Source: an uncultured Hyphomicrobiales bacterium (GTDB lineage: Bacteria; Pseudomonadota; Alphaproteobacteria; Rhizobiales; Beijerinckiaceae). From it: a DNA stretch of 35,072 nt. The first letter of the stretch is position 1. The number at the start of each line of letters is the position of its first letter. The DNA lies in NCBI GenBank assembly GCA_903932535.1, contig CAIZGR010000444.1, positions 1-35,072 of the forward strand. Reading direction: 5' to 3'. The notes below the pieces were generated by a model. That model saw only the letters and a list, made by a program, of their open reading frames with translations, searched no databases and was not told where the DNA came from. Positions 9,201 through 17,164 of the stretch are shown piece by piece. The translations under genes were made by a program, and so were the position numbers.

Positions 9201-10422
9201 CAAACCGAAGCCTTGAATGCGCTCGAGCAGGCCAAGGCCCAGGCGGAATCCGCCAACCGGGCGAAGTCCGAGTTCCTCGCCAATATCAGCCACGAAATCA
9301 GGACGCCCCTCAACGCCATCGTCGGCATGACGCAGGTCCTCGCGCACAGCGCGCTCGACGCGGAGCAGACCAATTGCGTCCGGACGCTCGATTCGGCCGG
9401 GCACAACATGCTGGTGCTGCTCACCGACGTCCTCGACCTGTCCAAGATCGAGGCGGGGCAACTCGAGCTGAGCGAGGCGCCGTTCTCGCTCGCCGAAGTC
9501 ATTCGCAGCGTTTCAGACACGTTCACAGTGGCGGCGAACACCAAGGGCCTCGCCCTGCTGGTCGAGCCGCTGCCCGATGGGCTTCCCGCGATGCTCGGGG
9601 ATCCGATCCGGCTGGGCCAGGTTCTGACCAACCTCGTGGGGAACGCGATCAAGTTCACCGCCGAGGGCGGCGTCACAGTTTCGGTCCGGGCGCTCGACCG
9701 CTCGGCGGACTCGGTTCGCCTTCGCATTGCGGTGCGGGACACGGGACACGGGAATCGGCATCGCCTCGGATCATCTCCGGAAGTTGTTCGAACCGTTCGT
9801 CCAGGCCGAACGGACGACGTACAGCAAGTTCGGGGGCACGGGCCTCGGACTCGCCATCAGCAAGCGGCTCGTCACGCTGATGGGCGGCGAAATCGGGCTC
9901 GAGAGCGAGCTGGGCAAGGGCAGCGCGTTCTGGTTCGACGTCGCGTTCAAGGCGGCGCCGCCCACGGCGACGAAGGCCGCGCACGCCGCGGACGGACATG
10001 GCGAGAACCGGCTTGCGGGCGTCCGGATTCTCGTGGTCGACGACACCGCGACCAACCGCGAGATCGCCGTCAAGCTGCTCTCCTTGCAGGGCGCCGTCTG
10101 CGAAGCGGCCGAGAATGGCCGCACGGCGATCGATTGGCTTCGCGCGGACCCCGGCGGTTTCGATCTCGTGCTGATGGACATCCAGATGCCGGAGATGGAC
10201 GGTCTCGAGGCGACGCGGCTCATTCGCCACGAGCTCGGGCTCGCAGACCTGCCGGTTATCGCGCTCACGGCGGGCGCTTTGGCCAGCCAACGCCAACTGG
10301 CCTTGGCCGCGGGGATGAACGGCTTCGTCGCCAAACCGTTTCGGCTGCGAGACTTGGTTACCGCGCTGTCGCCCTGGATTCGCCGCAAGACTGTCGAGCA
10401 ATCGCAAATGTCAGTGGCGTAA
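6291..10422 (+). pseudogene. Hybrid sensor histidine kinase, frameshifted by a 7-bp duplication
   Basis: Without the frameshift this would be a 1374-residue membrane hybrid histidine kinase. From the TTG at 6291 it shows a transmembrane segment (about residues 15-34), a periplasmic Cache-like sensor region, a second transmembrane segment (about 296-316), and five PAS domains starting near residues 352, 472, 597, 723 and 853. Then come a HisKA domain with the phosphorylated His in SHEIRTPLNAI (H1001) and a HATPase domain with N box NAIKFT (N1118). The G1 box DTGIGI is split by a tandem 7-bp duplication at 9735-9753. Beyond it the reading continues in another frame (9727-10422) with G2 GTGLGLAIS and a receiver domain whose phospho-acceptor is in LMDIQMPEMDG (Asp codon 10177-10179). 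The first frame runs on to 10448 as a nonsense tail. The TTG start has only a weak ribosome site. The signal sensed is unknown; proximity to the box genes is suggestive only. Confidence 0.85.
9735..9753 (+). repeat. 7-bp tandem duplication breaking the kinase frame
   Basis: The heptamer CGGGACA occurs twice in a row (9735-9741, 9742-9748) followed by the partial copy CGGGA. Deleting one copy gives the codons for V-R-D-T-G-I-G-I-A, the expected G1 box of the ATPase domain. With two full copies the frame is shifted. The repeat could be a slipped-strand mutation, a phase switch, or an assembly error. Confidence 0.9.
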
Positions 10423-10494
10423 GATACCCCCGAAGCCCGCGCTTGTGATGTCCCGCCGGGTGAACGCCTCCGCCCCGCGTCCTGTCGCCCATCC

Positions 10495-10511
10495 CCCCTT
10501 GCGACAAGGGG
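10495..10511. terminator. Hairpin between convergent kinase and cysNC genes
   Basis: CCCCTTG (10495-10501) and CAAGGGG (10505-10511) form a perfect 7-bp stem with a CGA loop. It lies in the 114-bp gap between the convergent kinase and cysNC genes, a usual place for a bidirectional terminator. No T-run follows on either strand. Confidence 0.4.
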
Positions 10512-10536
10512 AGAGGCGGGATCGCGTCGGACGATC

Positions 10537-12408
10537 TCACAGCCGCATGATCATGCCGCGCTCTTCCAGTTCCGCAATCACCCGGTCGGCCAGAGCTTCG
10601 GCGCTCGCCTCGCCCGAGAGGAGCACGAGCTCTGGCGCGTCCGGCGGCTCGTAGGCTTGGTCGACGCCGGTGAAGTTCTTGATCTCGCCGGCGAGCGCCT
10701 TCTTGTAGAGGCCCTTGGGGTCGCGCGCCATCGCCGTCTCGAGCGGCGTGTCGACGAAGATCTCGATGAACTCTCCCGCCGCCGCGGTGTCGCGCACGAG
10801 CTGGCGCTCCGAGCGGAATGGCGAGATGAACGAGCAGAGCACGATCAGGCCGGCGTCGGTCATGAGCTTGGCCACCTCGCCCACGCGCCGGATGTTCTCG
10901 ACGCGGTCGGCTGCGGTGAAGCCGAGATCCTTGTTGAGTCCGTGCCGGACGTTGTCGCCGTCGAGCAGCGCCGTGTGGACGCCGCGCGCGTGCAGCTTCG
11001 CCTCCACCAAGTTGGCGATCGTCGACTTGCCCGCGCCCGAAAGGCCGGTGAACCACAGGATTGCGGGTTTCTGGTGCTTGAGCCGCGCATGCCCCTCGCG
11101 CGTGACGGTCAGGCCCTGGCGATGGACGTTGGTCGCGCGCCTCAGTCCATGGGCGATCATGCCGGCGCCGGCGGTCGCGTTGGTCAGACGGTCGATCAGG
11201 ATGAAGGAGCCGGTGTCGCGGTTGTCGGCGTAGGCGTCGTAGGCGACCGGCATCGTGGTCGCGAAATTGCAGAAGCCGACCTCGTTGAGATCGAGACGCT
11301 TGGCCGCGAGCTTGTCGAAATTGTTGACGTCCAGCCGATGCTTGAGCTCGGTGATCGAAGCCGGGACGGTTCGCGTTCCGATCTTCATGAGATACGAACG
11401 GCCCGGCAGCATCGGCTCGGCGCTCATCCAGATCACGTTGGCGGTGAACTGGTCGGCGACCTCGGGCCGGCTGTCGGGATGCGACAGAACGTCGCCGCGG
11501 GCGATGTCCAACTCGTCGGCGAGCGTCAACGTGACCGCGTCGCCCGCTTCGGCGCTTTCCGTCCGTTCGTCGGCGACGAAAATTTCGGCCACGGTGGTCG
11601 CCCGGCCGGAGGCCGCCACCACGATCGGGTCGCCCTTCGCGATCCGGCCGCTCGCGACCGTGCCGGCCACGCCGCGGAAGTCGAGGTGCGGCCGGTTGAT
11701 CCACTGGACCGGCAGACGGAAAGGCGCGGCGCGGCGGTCGTCCTCGACCTCGACGCGCTCGAGATAGTCCATGAGATGCGCGCCCTGATACCACGGCGTG
11801 CGGGCGCTCGGCGCGCTCACGTTGTCGCCGTAGCGGGCCGAGAGCGGGATGGCGAACAGCGACCGGAAGCCGAGCGGCTCGGCGAACTTGCGGTAGGCGA
11901 TGACGATGTCGCGGAATGTCTTCTCGTCGTAGCCGACCAGATCGATCTTGTTCACCGCCAGCACGATATGCCGGATGCCGAGGAGCGAGGCGATGATCGA
12001 ATGGCGATGGGTCTGGGTGAGCAGTCCCTTGCGCGCGTCGACCAGCACGATGGCGAGATCGGCGTTGGAGGCGCCGGTCGCCATGTTGCGGGTGTATTGC
12101 TCGTGGCCGGGCGTGTCGGCCACGATGAACGAGCGCTCCGAGGTGGCGAAATAGCGATAGGCGACGTCGATGGTGATGCCCTGCTCGCGCTCCGCCTCGA
12201 GGCCGTCGACGAGGAGGGCGAAGTCGATGTCGTCCTCGGTCGTGCCGAATTTCTTCGAGTCGCGCTCGAGCGCCGAAAGCTGGTCGTCGAAGATGAGCTT
12301 CTTCTCGTAGAGCAGGCGGCCGATCAGAGTCGACTTGCCGTCGTCGACCGAGCCGCAGGTGAGCAGGCGCAGGGTCGGCAGGGCGGAGATCCGCAAGGCC
12401 TCGTTCAT
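10537..12408 (-). CDS. cysNC: Bifunctional sulfate adenylyltransferase subunit 1 / adenylylsulfate kinase (CysN-CysC fusion)
   Basis: The N-terminal two thirds is CysN, an EF-Tu-like GTPase that drives ATP sulfurylase. It has GSVDDGKST (19-27), [12 protein letters not shown] (switch II) and VNKIDLV. The C-terminal part is CysC, APS kinase, with GLSGAGKST (near residue 450), [12 protein letters not shown] and the usual kinase lid region. The 623-residue length matches the NodQ/CysNC fusions of alphaproteobacteria. The ATG overlaps the cysD stop by one base (TGATG at 12408), so the two are translationally coupled. The product makes PAPS from sulfate for assimilation or for sulfotransferases. 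PAPS reductase and sulfite reductase genes are not in the window. Confidence 0.96.
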   Translation of the reverse strand: MNEALRISALPTLRLLTCGSVDDGKSTLIGRLLYEKKLIFDDQLSALERDSKKFGTTEDDIDFALLVDGLEAEREQGITIDVAYRYFATSERSFIVADTPGHEQYTRNMATGASNADLAIVLVDARKGLLTQTHRHSIIASLLGIRHIVLAVNKIDLVGYDEKTFRDIVIAYRKFAEPLGFRSLFAIPLSARYGDNVSAPSARTPWYQGAHLMDYLERVEVEDDRRAAPFRLPVQWINRPHLDFRGVAGTVASGRIAKGDPIVVAASGRATTVAEIFVADERTESAEAGDAVTLTLADELDIARGDVLSHPDSRPEVADQFTANVIWMSAEPMLPGRSYLMKIGTRTVPASITELKHRLDVNNFDKLAAKRLDLNEVGFCNFATTMPVAYDAYADNRDTGSFILIDRLTNATAGAGMIAHGLRRATNVHRQGLTVTREGHARLKHQKPAILWFTGLSGAGKSTIANLVEAKLHARGVHTALLDGDNVRHGLNKDLGFTAADRVENIRRVGEVAKLMTDAGLIVLCSFISPFRSERQLVRDTAAAGEFIEIFVDTPLETAMARDPKGLYKKALAGEIKNFTGVDQAYEPPDAPELVLLSGEASAEALADRVIAELEERGMIMRL

Positions 12409-13316
12409 CAGAAATAGCCCTCCCGCTTCTTCTTTTCCATGGAGCCGGCTTCGTCGCTGTCGATCAGACGGCCCTGCCGCTCGGAGGTGGTCGAGGCGCG
12501 CATCTCGGCGATGATGTCGTCGAGCGTCTCGGCGTCCGATTCGACCGCGCCGGTCAGCGGGTAGCAGCCGAGGGTGCGGAAGCGGACGCGCAAGTGACGC
12601 GGCGTCTCGCCCGGTTCGAGCGGCAGCCGTTCGTCGTCGAGCATGATCAGTGCGCCCGAGCGCTCGACCACGGGCCGGACCTTGGAGAAATACAGCGGCA
12701 CGACCGGGATGGCTTCGGCCTGAACGTATTCCCAGACGTCCAGCTCGGTCCAGTTCGACAAGGGGAAGACGCGCATCGATTCGCCATCGCGCATGCGCGT
12801 GTTGAAGAGGCGCCAGAGCTCCGGGCGCTGGTTGCGCGGGTCCCAGGCGTGGGCGGCGGAGCGGTGGGAGAAAATGCGCTCCTTGGCGCGGCTCTTCTCC
12901 TCGTCGCGCCGCGCGCCGCCGAAGGCCGCGTCCCAGCCGCCCTTGTCGAGCGCCTGCCGCAGCGCCTCGGTCTTCATCACCTGGGTGTGGACCTGCGAGC
13001 CCGACGCGACGGGCGAGATCCCCCGCTTCACCCCGTCCTCGTTGATGTGGACGATCAGATCGAGCCCGAGCCGGCGCACCGTCTCGTCGCGAAACGCGAT
13101 CATCTCGCGAAACTTCCAGGTCGTGTCGACATGCAGCAGAGGAAAGGGGGGCTTGGCCGGATGGAACGCCTTCATCGCCACATGCAGCATGACGCTCGAG
13201 TCCTTGCCAATCGAATAGAGCATGACAGGGTTGCGCGTCTCTGCAACAACTTCTCGGATGATGTGAATGGATTCCGCTTCGAGGCGCCTGAGGTGGGGGG
13301 GCAATGAAGTTGACAT
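12408..13316 (-). CDS. cysD: Sulfate adenylyltransferase subunit 2 (CysD)
   Basis: CysD is the catalytic subunit of ATP sulfurylase and forms APS from sulfate and ATP together with CysN. The PP-loop motif SIGKDSS sits at residues 35-41, followed by [23 protein letters not shown] and [12 protein letters not shown], all conserved in the family. The ATG at 13316 gives 302 residues, the normal length. An in-frame TTG at 13331 would add only RTPL and looks less likely. Neither start has a strong ribosome site. It is followed by cysNC with a one-base overlap, and preceded on the same strand by a GNAT gene ending 67 bp upstream. Confidence 0.96.
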   Translation of the reverse strand: MSTSLPPHLRRLEAESIHIIREVVAETRNPVMLYSIGKDSSVMLHVAMKAFHPAKPPFPLLHVDTTWKFREMIAFRDETVRRLGLDLIVHINEDGVKRGISPVASGSQVHTQVMKTEALRQALDKGGWDAAFGGARRDEEKSRAKERIFSHRSAAHAWDPRNQRPELWRLFNTRMRDGESMRVFPLSNWTELDVWEYVQAEAIPVVPLYFSKVRPVVERSGALIMLDDERLPLEPGETPRHLRVRFRTLGCYPLTGAVESDAETLDDIIAEMRASTTSERQGRLIDSDEAGSMEKKKREGYF

Positions 13317-13383
13317 GAGGGGAGTCCGCAAAGAGAGGGGCTTGTATGGAGTTTCGCCAGGCGGCGCAACCCGCCCTCTCGGA

Positions 13384-13920
13384 TCACGACGTGCGCCGCG
13401 CTTTCGCGCGCTCTGCGCCGCGACGGGGAGACGCTGGATTCTCCGCCGGCCGATCGGCGAGGACTTTCCTGTAACGCAGCGCCGTGGCGCCGTCCGTGTA
13501 ATAGTCTTCGTGCTCCCCGAAAGGACGAAAACCGCACTTTTCGTACAGCGCGATGGCCGGCGCGTTGTCGTAGCGGACCTCGAGCGTGAGCGCGCCGCGG
13601 TCGTGACGAAGGGCGAATTTCTCCGCCGCCGCGATCAGCGCGCTCCCGACTCCGCGGCGGCCGAAACGGGGATCGACCGCGATCGAGTAGATGCGCGCCG
13701 AGCGCCCGCCCTTGCTCGAGGCCAAGAAGACATAGCCCGCGAGCGCGCCGTCGATCGTCGCGGCGATCACCGGCCTCTGCGGCGCGCGCAGGGCGTAGGC
13801 GAAGGTCCTCCGCGAGACCCGATCCTCGGGAAAAGAGTCGCGCTCGAGCTGTGCGATCGCGTCGAGGTCGTCGATCGTCGCCTCGCGAACGCTGAGGCCG
13901 CCCCGCCGCCACTGATCCAT
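13384..13920 (-). CDS. GNAT family N-acetyltransferase, RimI-like
   Basis: The 178-residue product has a single GNAT domain. The acetyl-CoA pyrophosphate loop is visible as RRGVGSA (88-94) within [19 protein letters not shown], followed by the beta-5/alpha-4 segment [19 protein letters not shown], which is typical of RimI-type protein N-terminal acetyltransferases. The C-terminal 25 residues are Arg/Ala-rich and likely unstructured. The gene lies upstream of cysDNC on the same strand and is divergent from the cfa-type gene, with 133 bp between their starts. The substrate cannot be read from sequence; another small-molecule GNAT remains possible. Confidence 0.85.
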   Translation of the reverse strand: MDQWRRGGLSVREATIDDLDAIAQLERDSFPEDRVSRRTFAYALRAPQRPVIAATIDGALAGYVFLASSKGGRSARIYSIAVDPRFGRRGVGSALIAAAEKFALRHDRGALTLEVRYDNAPAIALYEKCGFRPFGEHEDYYTDGATALRYRKVLADRPAENPASPRRGAERAKARRTS

Positions 13921-14053
13921 GCCGCTTCGTCAGGCTCCGTTACGCCGGAGGCTCTTTGCCCGTTGCGCGCGCGCCTGTCCATCCTCGCTTTCGCCCGGAA
14001 TGGTGTATGAGCGGGACGCGGCGGCGATCCGCCGGCAAGAAGGAACGACGATC

Positions 14054-15358
14054 ATGACTGGGGCGGACTCGCGCCTGGCCTCGCTGAAGCGGCTGCTCGC
14101 CGAGATTCACCGGCGGCTCGAACCGGGATTCGGTTTCCGTCTTTGGGACGGCGCGACGGTTCCGGCCGACTGGCCGGCCGACTGGCTTCAACTCGCCATC
14201 GCCGACGAGGGCGCGGTCGCGGCGCTGCTCAAGGGCCCCAGCATAACCAGCGTCGCCAACCTCTGGGCGGCGGGGCGCATCGACCTCGTCAACGGCACGA
14301 TCTTCGATCTCGTCGCGGCCCGGCCGAAGGGCCGCACGCGCGTATTGCGCAAGGCGCTGGTTTCGCTCTCGACGCTGCGCGCGCTCGCCCCGTTCCTGTT
14401 CGTGCCGCGCGGCGGACCCTGGCCGCTCGAGGGCGTCGGCCGCGACCGGGAAAGCGACGGCTCGGAGGTCGAGAACACCCGCAACATCGCCTATCACTAC
14501 GACGTCTCCAACGCCTTCTACGCGCTGTGGCTCGACCGCGATATGGTCTACACCTGCGCCTATTTCCACGACTGGAGCGACGATCTCGACGCCGCGCAGC
14601 GCCAGAAGCTCGACATGACCTGCCGCAAGCTGCGCCTCGAGCCGGGCGAGACCCTGCTCGACATCGGCAGCGGCTGGGGCTCGCTCGCCTGCCACGCCGC
14701 GGAGCATTACGGGGTCGACGTGCTGGGCGTCACGCTGTCGGAGGAGCAGATCGCGCTCGCGCGCCAGAAAGCCGAGCAGCGCGGGCTCTCCGGACGGGTC
14801 GCGTTCGAGAAGCGCGACTACGCCCTGCTCGAGGGCGACGGCCGGTTCGACAAGATCGTCTCGGTCGGCATGTTCGAGCATGTCGGCCTCGCCAATTTCG
14901 AAAACTATTTCAAGACCGTCCAGCGCCTCCTGAAGCCCGGCGGGCTCTACCTGCATCACGCCATCACCCGTCCCGGCGGGAGCCACGCGGCGCGCACCGG
15001 CAAGAAGCGGCCGGAGTTCCAGGCGCTGACGCGCTACATCTTCCCCGGCGGCGAGCTCGACTATCTCGGCCGCACCGTCACCAATCTGGAGCGCGCCGGT
15101 TTCGAGGTTCGCGACGTCGAGTGCTGGCGCGAGCACTACCAGCGCACGACCCGCTTCTGGCACGATCGCTTGAGGGCGCGCTGGGACGAGGCGGTCGCCG
15201 AGGTCGGCGAGGCGACGGCGCGGGTGTGGCTCGCCTATCTCGCCGCCTGCTCGTTCACCTTCGAGCGCAACAACGCCGGCGTCTACCAGACCCTGGCGAT
15301 GAAGCGGGTGCGGGGCCCCAGCGGTCTGCCGCCGACCCGCGCCGAACTTTTTCGCTGA
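14054..15358 (+). CDS. cfa: Cyclopropane-fatty-acyl-phospholipid synthase family methyltransferase
   Basis: This enzyme transfers a methylene group from S-adenosylmethionine to cis double bonds of membrane phospholipid acyl chains at the inner membrane. The 434-residue protein has the family N-terminal lipid-binding region and then NIAYHYDVSNAFYALWLD (144-161), the CFA-synthase hallmark. The SAM-binding motif LLDIGSGWG follows at 201-209, with VSVGMFEHVG and LHHAITRPGG further on. The ATG at 14054 follows AAGGAACGACGATC. Earlier in-frame starts (from 13919) would add a basic peptide of about 45 residues with no family match, so they were rejected. The S-adenosylmethionine fold rules out a simple hydrolase, but related lipid C-methyltransferases cannot be excluded. 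Confidence 0.93.
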   Translation: MTGADSRLASLKRLLAEIHRRLEPGFGFRLWDGATVPADWPADWLQLAIADEGAVAALLKGPSITSVANLWAAGRIDLVNGTIFDLVAARPKGRTRVLRKALVSLSTLRALAPFLFVPRGGPWPLEGVGRDRESDGSEVENTRNIAYHYDVSNAFYALWLDRDMVYTCAYFHDWSDDLDAAQRQKLDMTCRKLRLEPGETLLDIGSGWGSLACHAAEHYGVDVLGVTLSEEQIALARQKAEQRGLSGRVAFEKRDYALLEGDGRFDKIVSVGMFEHVGLANFENYFKTVQRLLKPGGLYLHHAITRPGGSHAARTGKKRPEFQALTRYIFPGGELDYLGRTVTNLERAGFEVRDVECWREHYQRTTRFWHDRLRARWDEAVAEVGEATARVWLAYLAACSFTFERNNAGVYQTLAMKRVRGPSGLPPTRAELFR

Positions 15359-15420
15359 TCGTTTTTTGAGAAATCGCGTCGAGGCGGCTATGAGTCGCCC
15401 CTCGTGAAGGAAAGGCAGGC

Positions 15421-16026
15421 ATGACGCAGAAGCTCGAAGTCCTTGGCTCCGCAATCAGCGACCCGGAGGTCGAGGAGGCGTTCCGCACGGTTCTCAAATG
15501 GATCGGCGAGGACCCCGACCGCGACGGCCTGCGCGAGACGCCGCATCGGCTGCGGCGGGCGTTCCGAGAATATTTCGCCGGCTACGACGACGACCCGGCG
15601 CAGGTGCTGCGCAAGACCTTCTCCGAGGTCGACGGCTACGACGAGATGATCGTGCTGCGCGGCGTCACCTTCGAGAGCCATTGCGAGCACCATGTCGCGC
15701 CGATCATCGGGCGCGCTTGGGTCGGCTACATTCCGAACAAGCGGGTGGTCGGCATTTCCAAGCTCGCCCGCGTGGTCGAGATCTTCTCCAAGCGCCTGCA
15801 GATTCAGGAGCGCCTGACCGCGCAGATCGCCAACACGATCGAGGAGGTGCTGAGCCCGCAGGGCGTGGCGGTGGTGGTCAAGGCGGCCCATCATTGCATG
15901 ATCAGCCGCGGCATCCACAAGCGCGGCGCCGATCTCGTGACCAGCCGCATGCTCGGCGTCTTCCGCGACAGCCCGGTGACGCGCGGCGAGTTTTTGGCGC
16001 TCGTCAACGCCGACACGACCGAGTAG
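15421..16026 (+). CDS. folE: GTP cyclohydrolase I (FolE)
   Basis: FolE converts GTP to 7,8-dihydroneopterin triphosphate, the first step of folate (and queuosine) synthesis in the cytoplasm. The 201-residue protein has the zinc ligands C88 and H91 (SHCEHH) and C159 (AAHHCM), the substrate loop KRVVGISKLARVVEIFSKR and the C-terminal SRMLGVFRD. A good ribosome site (GAAGGAAAGG) precedes the ATG. Eight bases after its stop, a DHFR/RibD-family gene begins in the same direction, so the two are probably co-transcribed. Confidence 0.97.
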   Translation: MTQKLEVLGSAISDPEVEEAFRTVLKWIGEDPDRDGLRETPHRLRRAFREYFAGYDDDPAQVLRKTFSEVDGYDEMIVLRGVTFESHCEHHVAPIIGRAWVGYIPNKRVVGISKLARVVEIFSKRLQIQERLTAQIANTIEEVLSPQGVAVVVKAAHHCMISRGIHKRGADLVTSRMLGVFRDSPVTRGEFLALVNADTTE

Positions 16027-16034
16027 CCTGCGGC

Positions 16035-16592
16035 ATGATCGGCCCGTACCGCATCGAAGGCTACGCCATCACCTCGGCCGACGGCATGATCGCCGACGCG
16101 ACCGGCGTCATGCCGCTCGCGCTTCAGCGCGAGGCGGACAAAGTCTATTTCGAGGACGCGATCGAATCGGTCGCGGCCGTGGTCCACGGCCGCCGTTCGC
16201 AGGAGATCCAGCCCAAGACGCCGATGCGCCGCCGGCTGATCCTGACCCGCTCGGTCGCGGGCGTCGCGCCCGACCCGGTCAATCCGCTGGCGCGCCTGTG
16301 GAACCCGGCCGGCGCGTCGCTCGAGGAGGCGCTCGCGGCGCTCGGCGCCGGCGGCGGGACGGTCGCCGCCATCGGCGGGCCGCAGGTCTACAGCCTGTTC
16401 CTGGAGCTCGGCTACGACGCCTTCCACCTCTGCCGCGCCGCAGACGTCCGCCTGCCCGGCGGTCTGCGCCTGTTCCTGCGCGACCGGTTCGATGGCGAGC
16501 CCGACGCGTGCCTTCGGGGCGCGGGGCTGAAGGCCGGGGCGACGGCTTTCCTGGGGGACGGCGTGACGCGGACGGACTGGACGCGGGGGTGA
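16035..16592 (+). CDS. Dihydrofolate reductase / RibD C-terminal domain family protein
   Basis: The 185-residue product starts with GYAITSADGMIAD, the strand-and-substrate-loop segment shared by DHFR and the RibD reductase domain. It later contains AAIGGPQVYSLFLELGYDAF, the second NADPH-binding segment (GG-x-x-VY) of this superfamily. The ATG at 16035 begins 8 nt after the folE stop. Pairing with folE suggests a pterin or folate reductase role, but the protein lacks a clear canonical DHFR active-site signature. A pyrimidine reductase-like or orphan NADPH reductase function is equally possible. Confidence 0.75.
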   Translation: MIGPYRIEGYAITSADGMIADATGVMPLALQREADKVYFEDAIESVAAVVHGRRSQEIQPKTPMRRRLILTRSVAGVAPDPVNPLARLWNPAGASLEEALAALGAGGGTVAAIGGPQVYSLFLELGYDAFHLCRAADVRLPGGLRLFLRDRFDGEPDACLRGAGLKAGATAFLGDGVTRTDWTRG

Positions 16593-16697
16593 AGGGAAGG
16601 GGCGGCGGGGCCGCCGTTTCCGCGCCGGTTTCGAGGCTTTTCAGGGGTTTGCGACGGCTTTTCCGATCCGCCCGAGGCCGAAAGCCGTAACTTCCGC

Positions 16698-16736
16698 CGT
16701 CCTCGCGAGCCGCGAAGCGGCGTGGCGATCCAGGGG
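16698..16736 (+). repeat. Interspersed repeat unit (GCGATCCAGGGG type), copy A
   Basis: This copy reads CGTCCTCGCGAGCCGCGAAG then CGGCGTGGCGATCCAGGGG. It shares its layout (CGTC, TCGCGAGG/AG, GCGAAGC, GGCGATCCAGGGG) with copy B at 16957-16999. Such mosaic elements are scattered between genes in many alphaproteobacteria, so this is likely one of a genome-wide family. Confidence 0.55.
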
Positions 16737-16956
16737 AACGTAGGGCGCTCGACGGTCCTCGGACCGCCGCCCAACGGGCGCCTCGCGAAGACGAAGCGAA
16801 AGGAGTCCCTGTGAAAATCCTGTCGTTTATAATACATTATTCATAGGTATAACACATCGTGTCGCTGCCATCTCCTCTTCAGAGGTCATCCGTGAAAGAT
16901 GGAAATGGTTGCGGACTGCACCCCTCCGTCGAGACACGCAGCCGCCTCCCCACCTT

Positions 16957-17098
16957 CGTCATCGCGAGGAGCCCGCAGGGCGACGCGGCGATCCAGGGGC
17001 CGCCGCCGCTGTCCCTTGCGCGAACAGGCCGCCCGACGGTCGGCAAAGGGATTCGCCCGTCACCTCTGGATCGCCGCGTCGCTTTGCTACGCGCGACG
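16957..17098. repeat. Inverted pair of the interspersed repeat, copies B and C
   Basis: Copy B (16957-16999) and copy C (17063-17098) face each other. The 16-nt arm GCGACGCGGCGATCCA at 16980-16995 is perfectly complementary to TGGATCGCCGCGTCGC at 17067-17082, with 71 nt between. Beyond the core arms the match continues imperfectly (CGTCATCGCGAGG against GCGATGAGG at 17121-17129). It could fold as RNA downstream of the two convergent genes, or be a REP-like or miniature mobile element. Confidence 0.65.
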
Positions 17099-17164
17099 GC
17101 GGGGGAGAGGTTTGCGCCTTGCGATGAGGGGGGAAGGTTCGCTCCTCGCGCCGCCGCCTCGCGG

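Larger units (their letters stand above)
16593..17164. other. Intergenic region with repeat units
   Basis: These 572 bp separate the folE pair from the convergent oxidase gene. They contain three copies of a GCGATCCAGG-bearing repeat (listed separately) and an A+T-rich stretch at 16828-16858 with TATAAT-like sequence but no convincing -35. No coding signal was recognised; the long reading frames here follow the repeats. Confidence 0.5.

Noticed and set aside
6522-9461. 979-codon open frame antisense to the histidine kinase
   Set aside because: The opposite strand carries PAS, HisKA and ATPase motifs; the antisense product has no recognisable domain.
10657-12417. 586-codon open frame antisense to cysNC
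   Set aside because: It mirrors a well-recognised gene in G+C-rich DNA, is Arg/Val/Asp-rich without any family pattern, and has no ribosome site.
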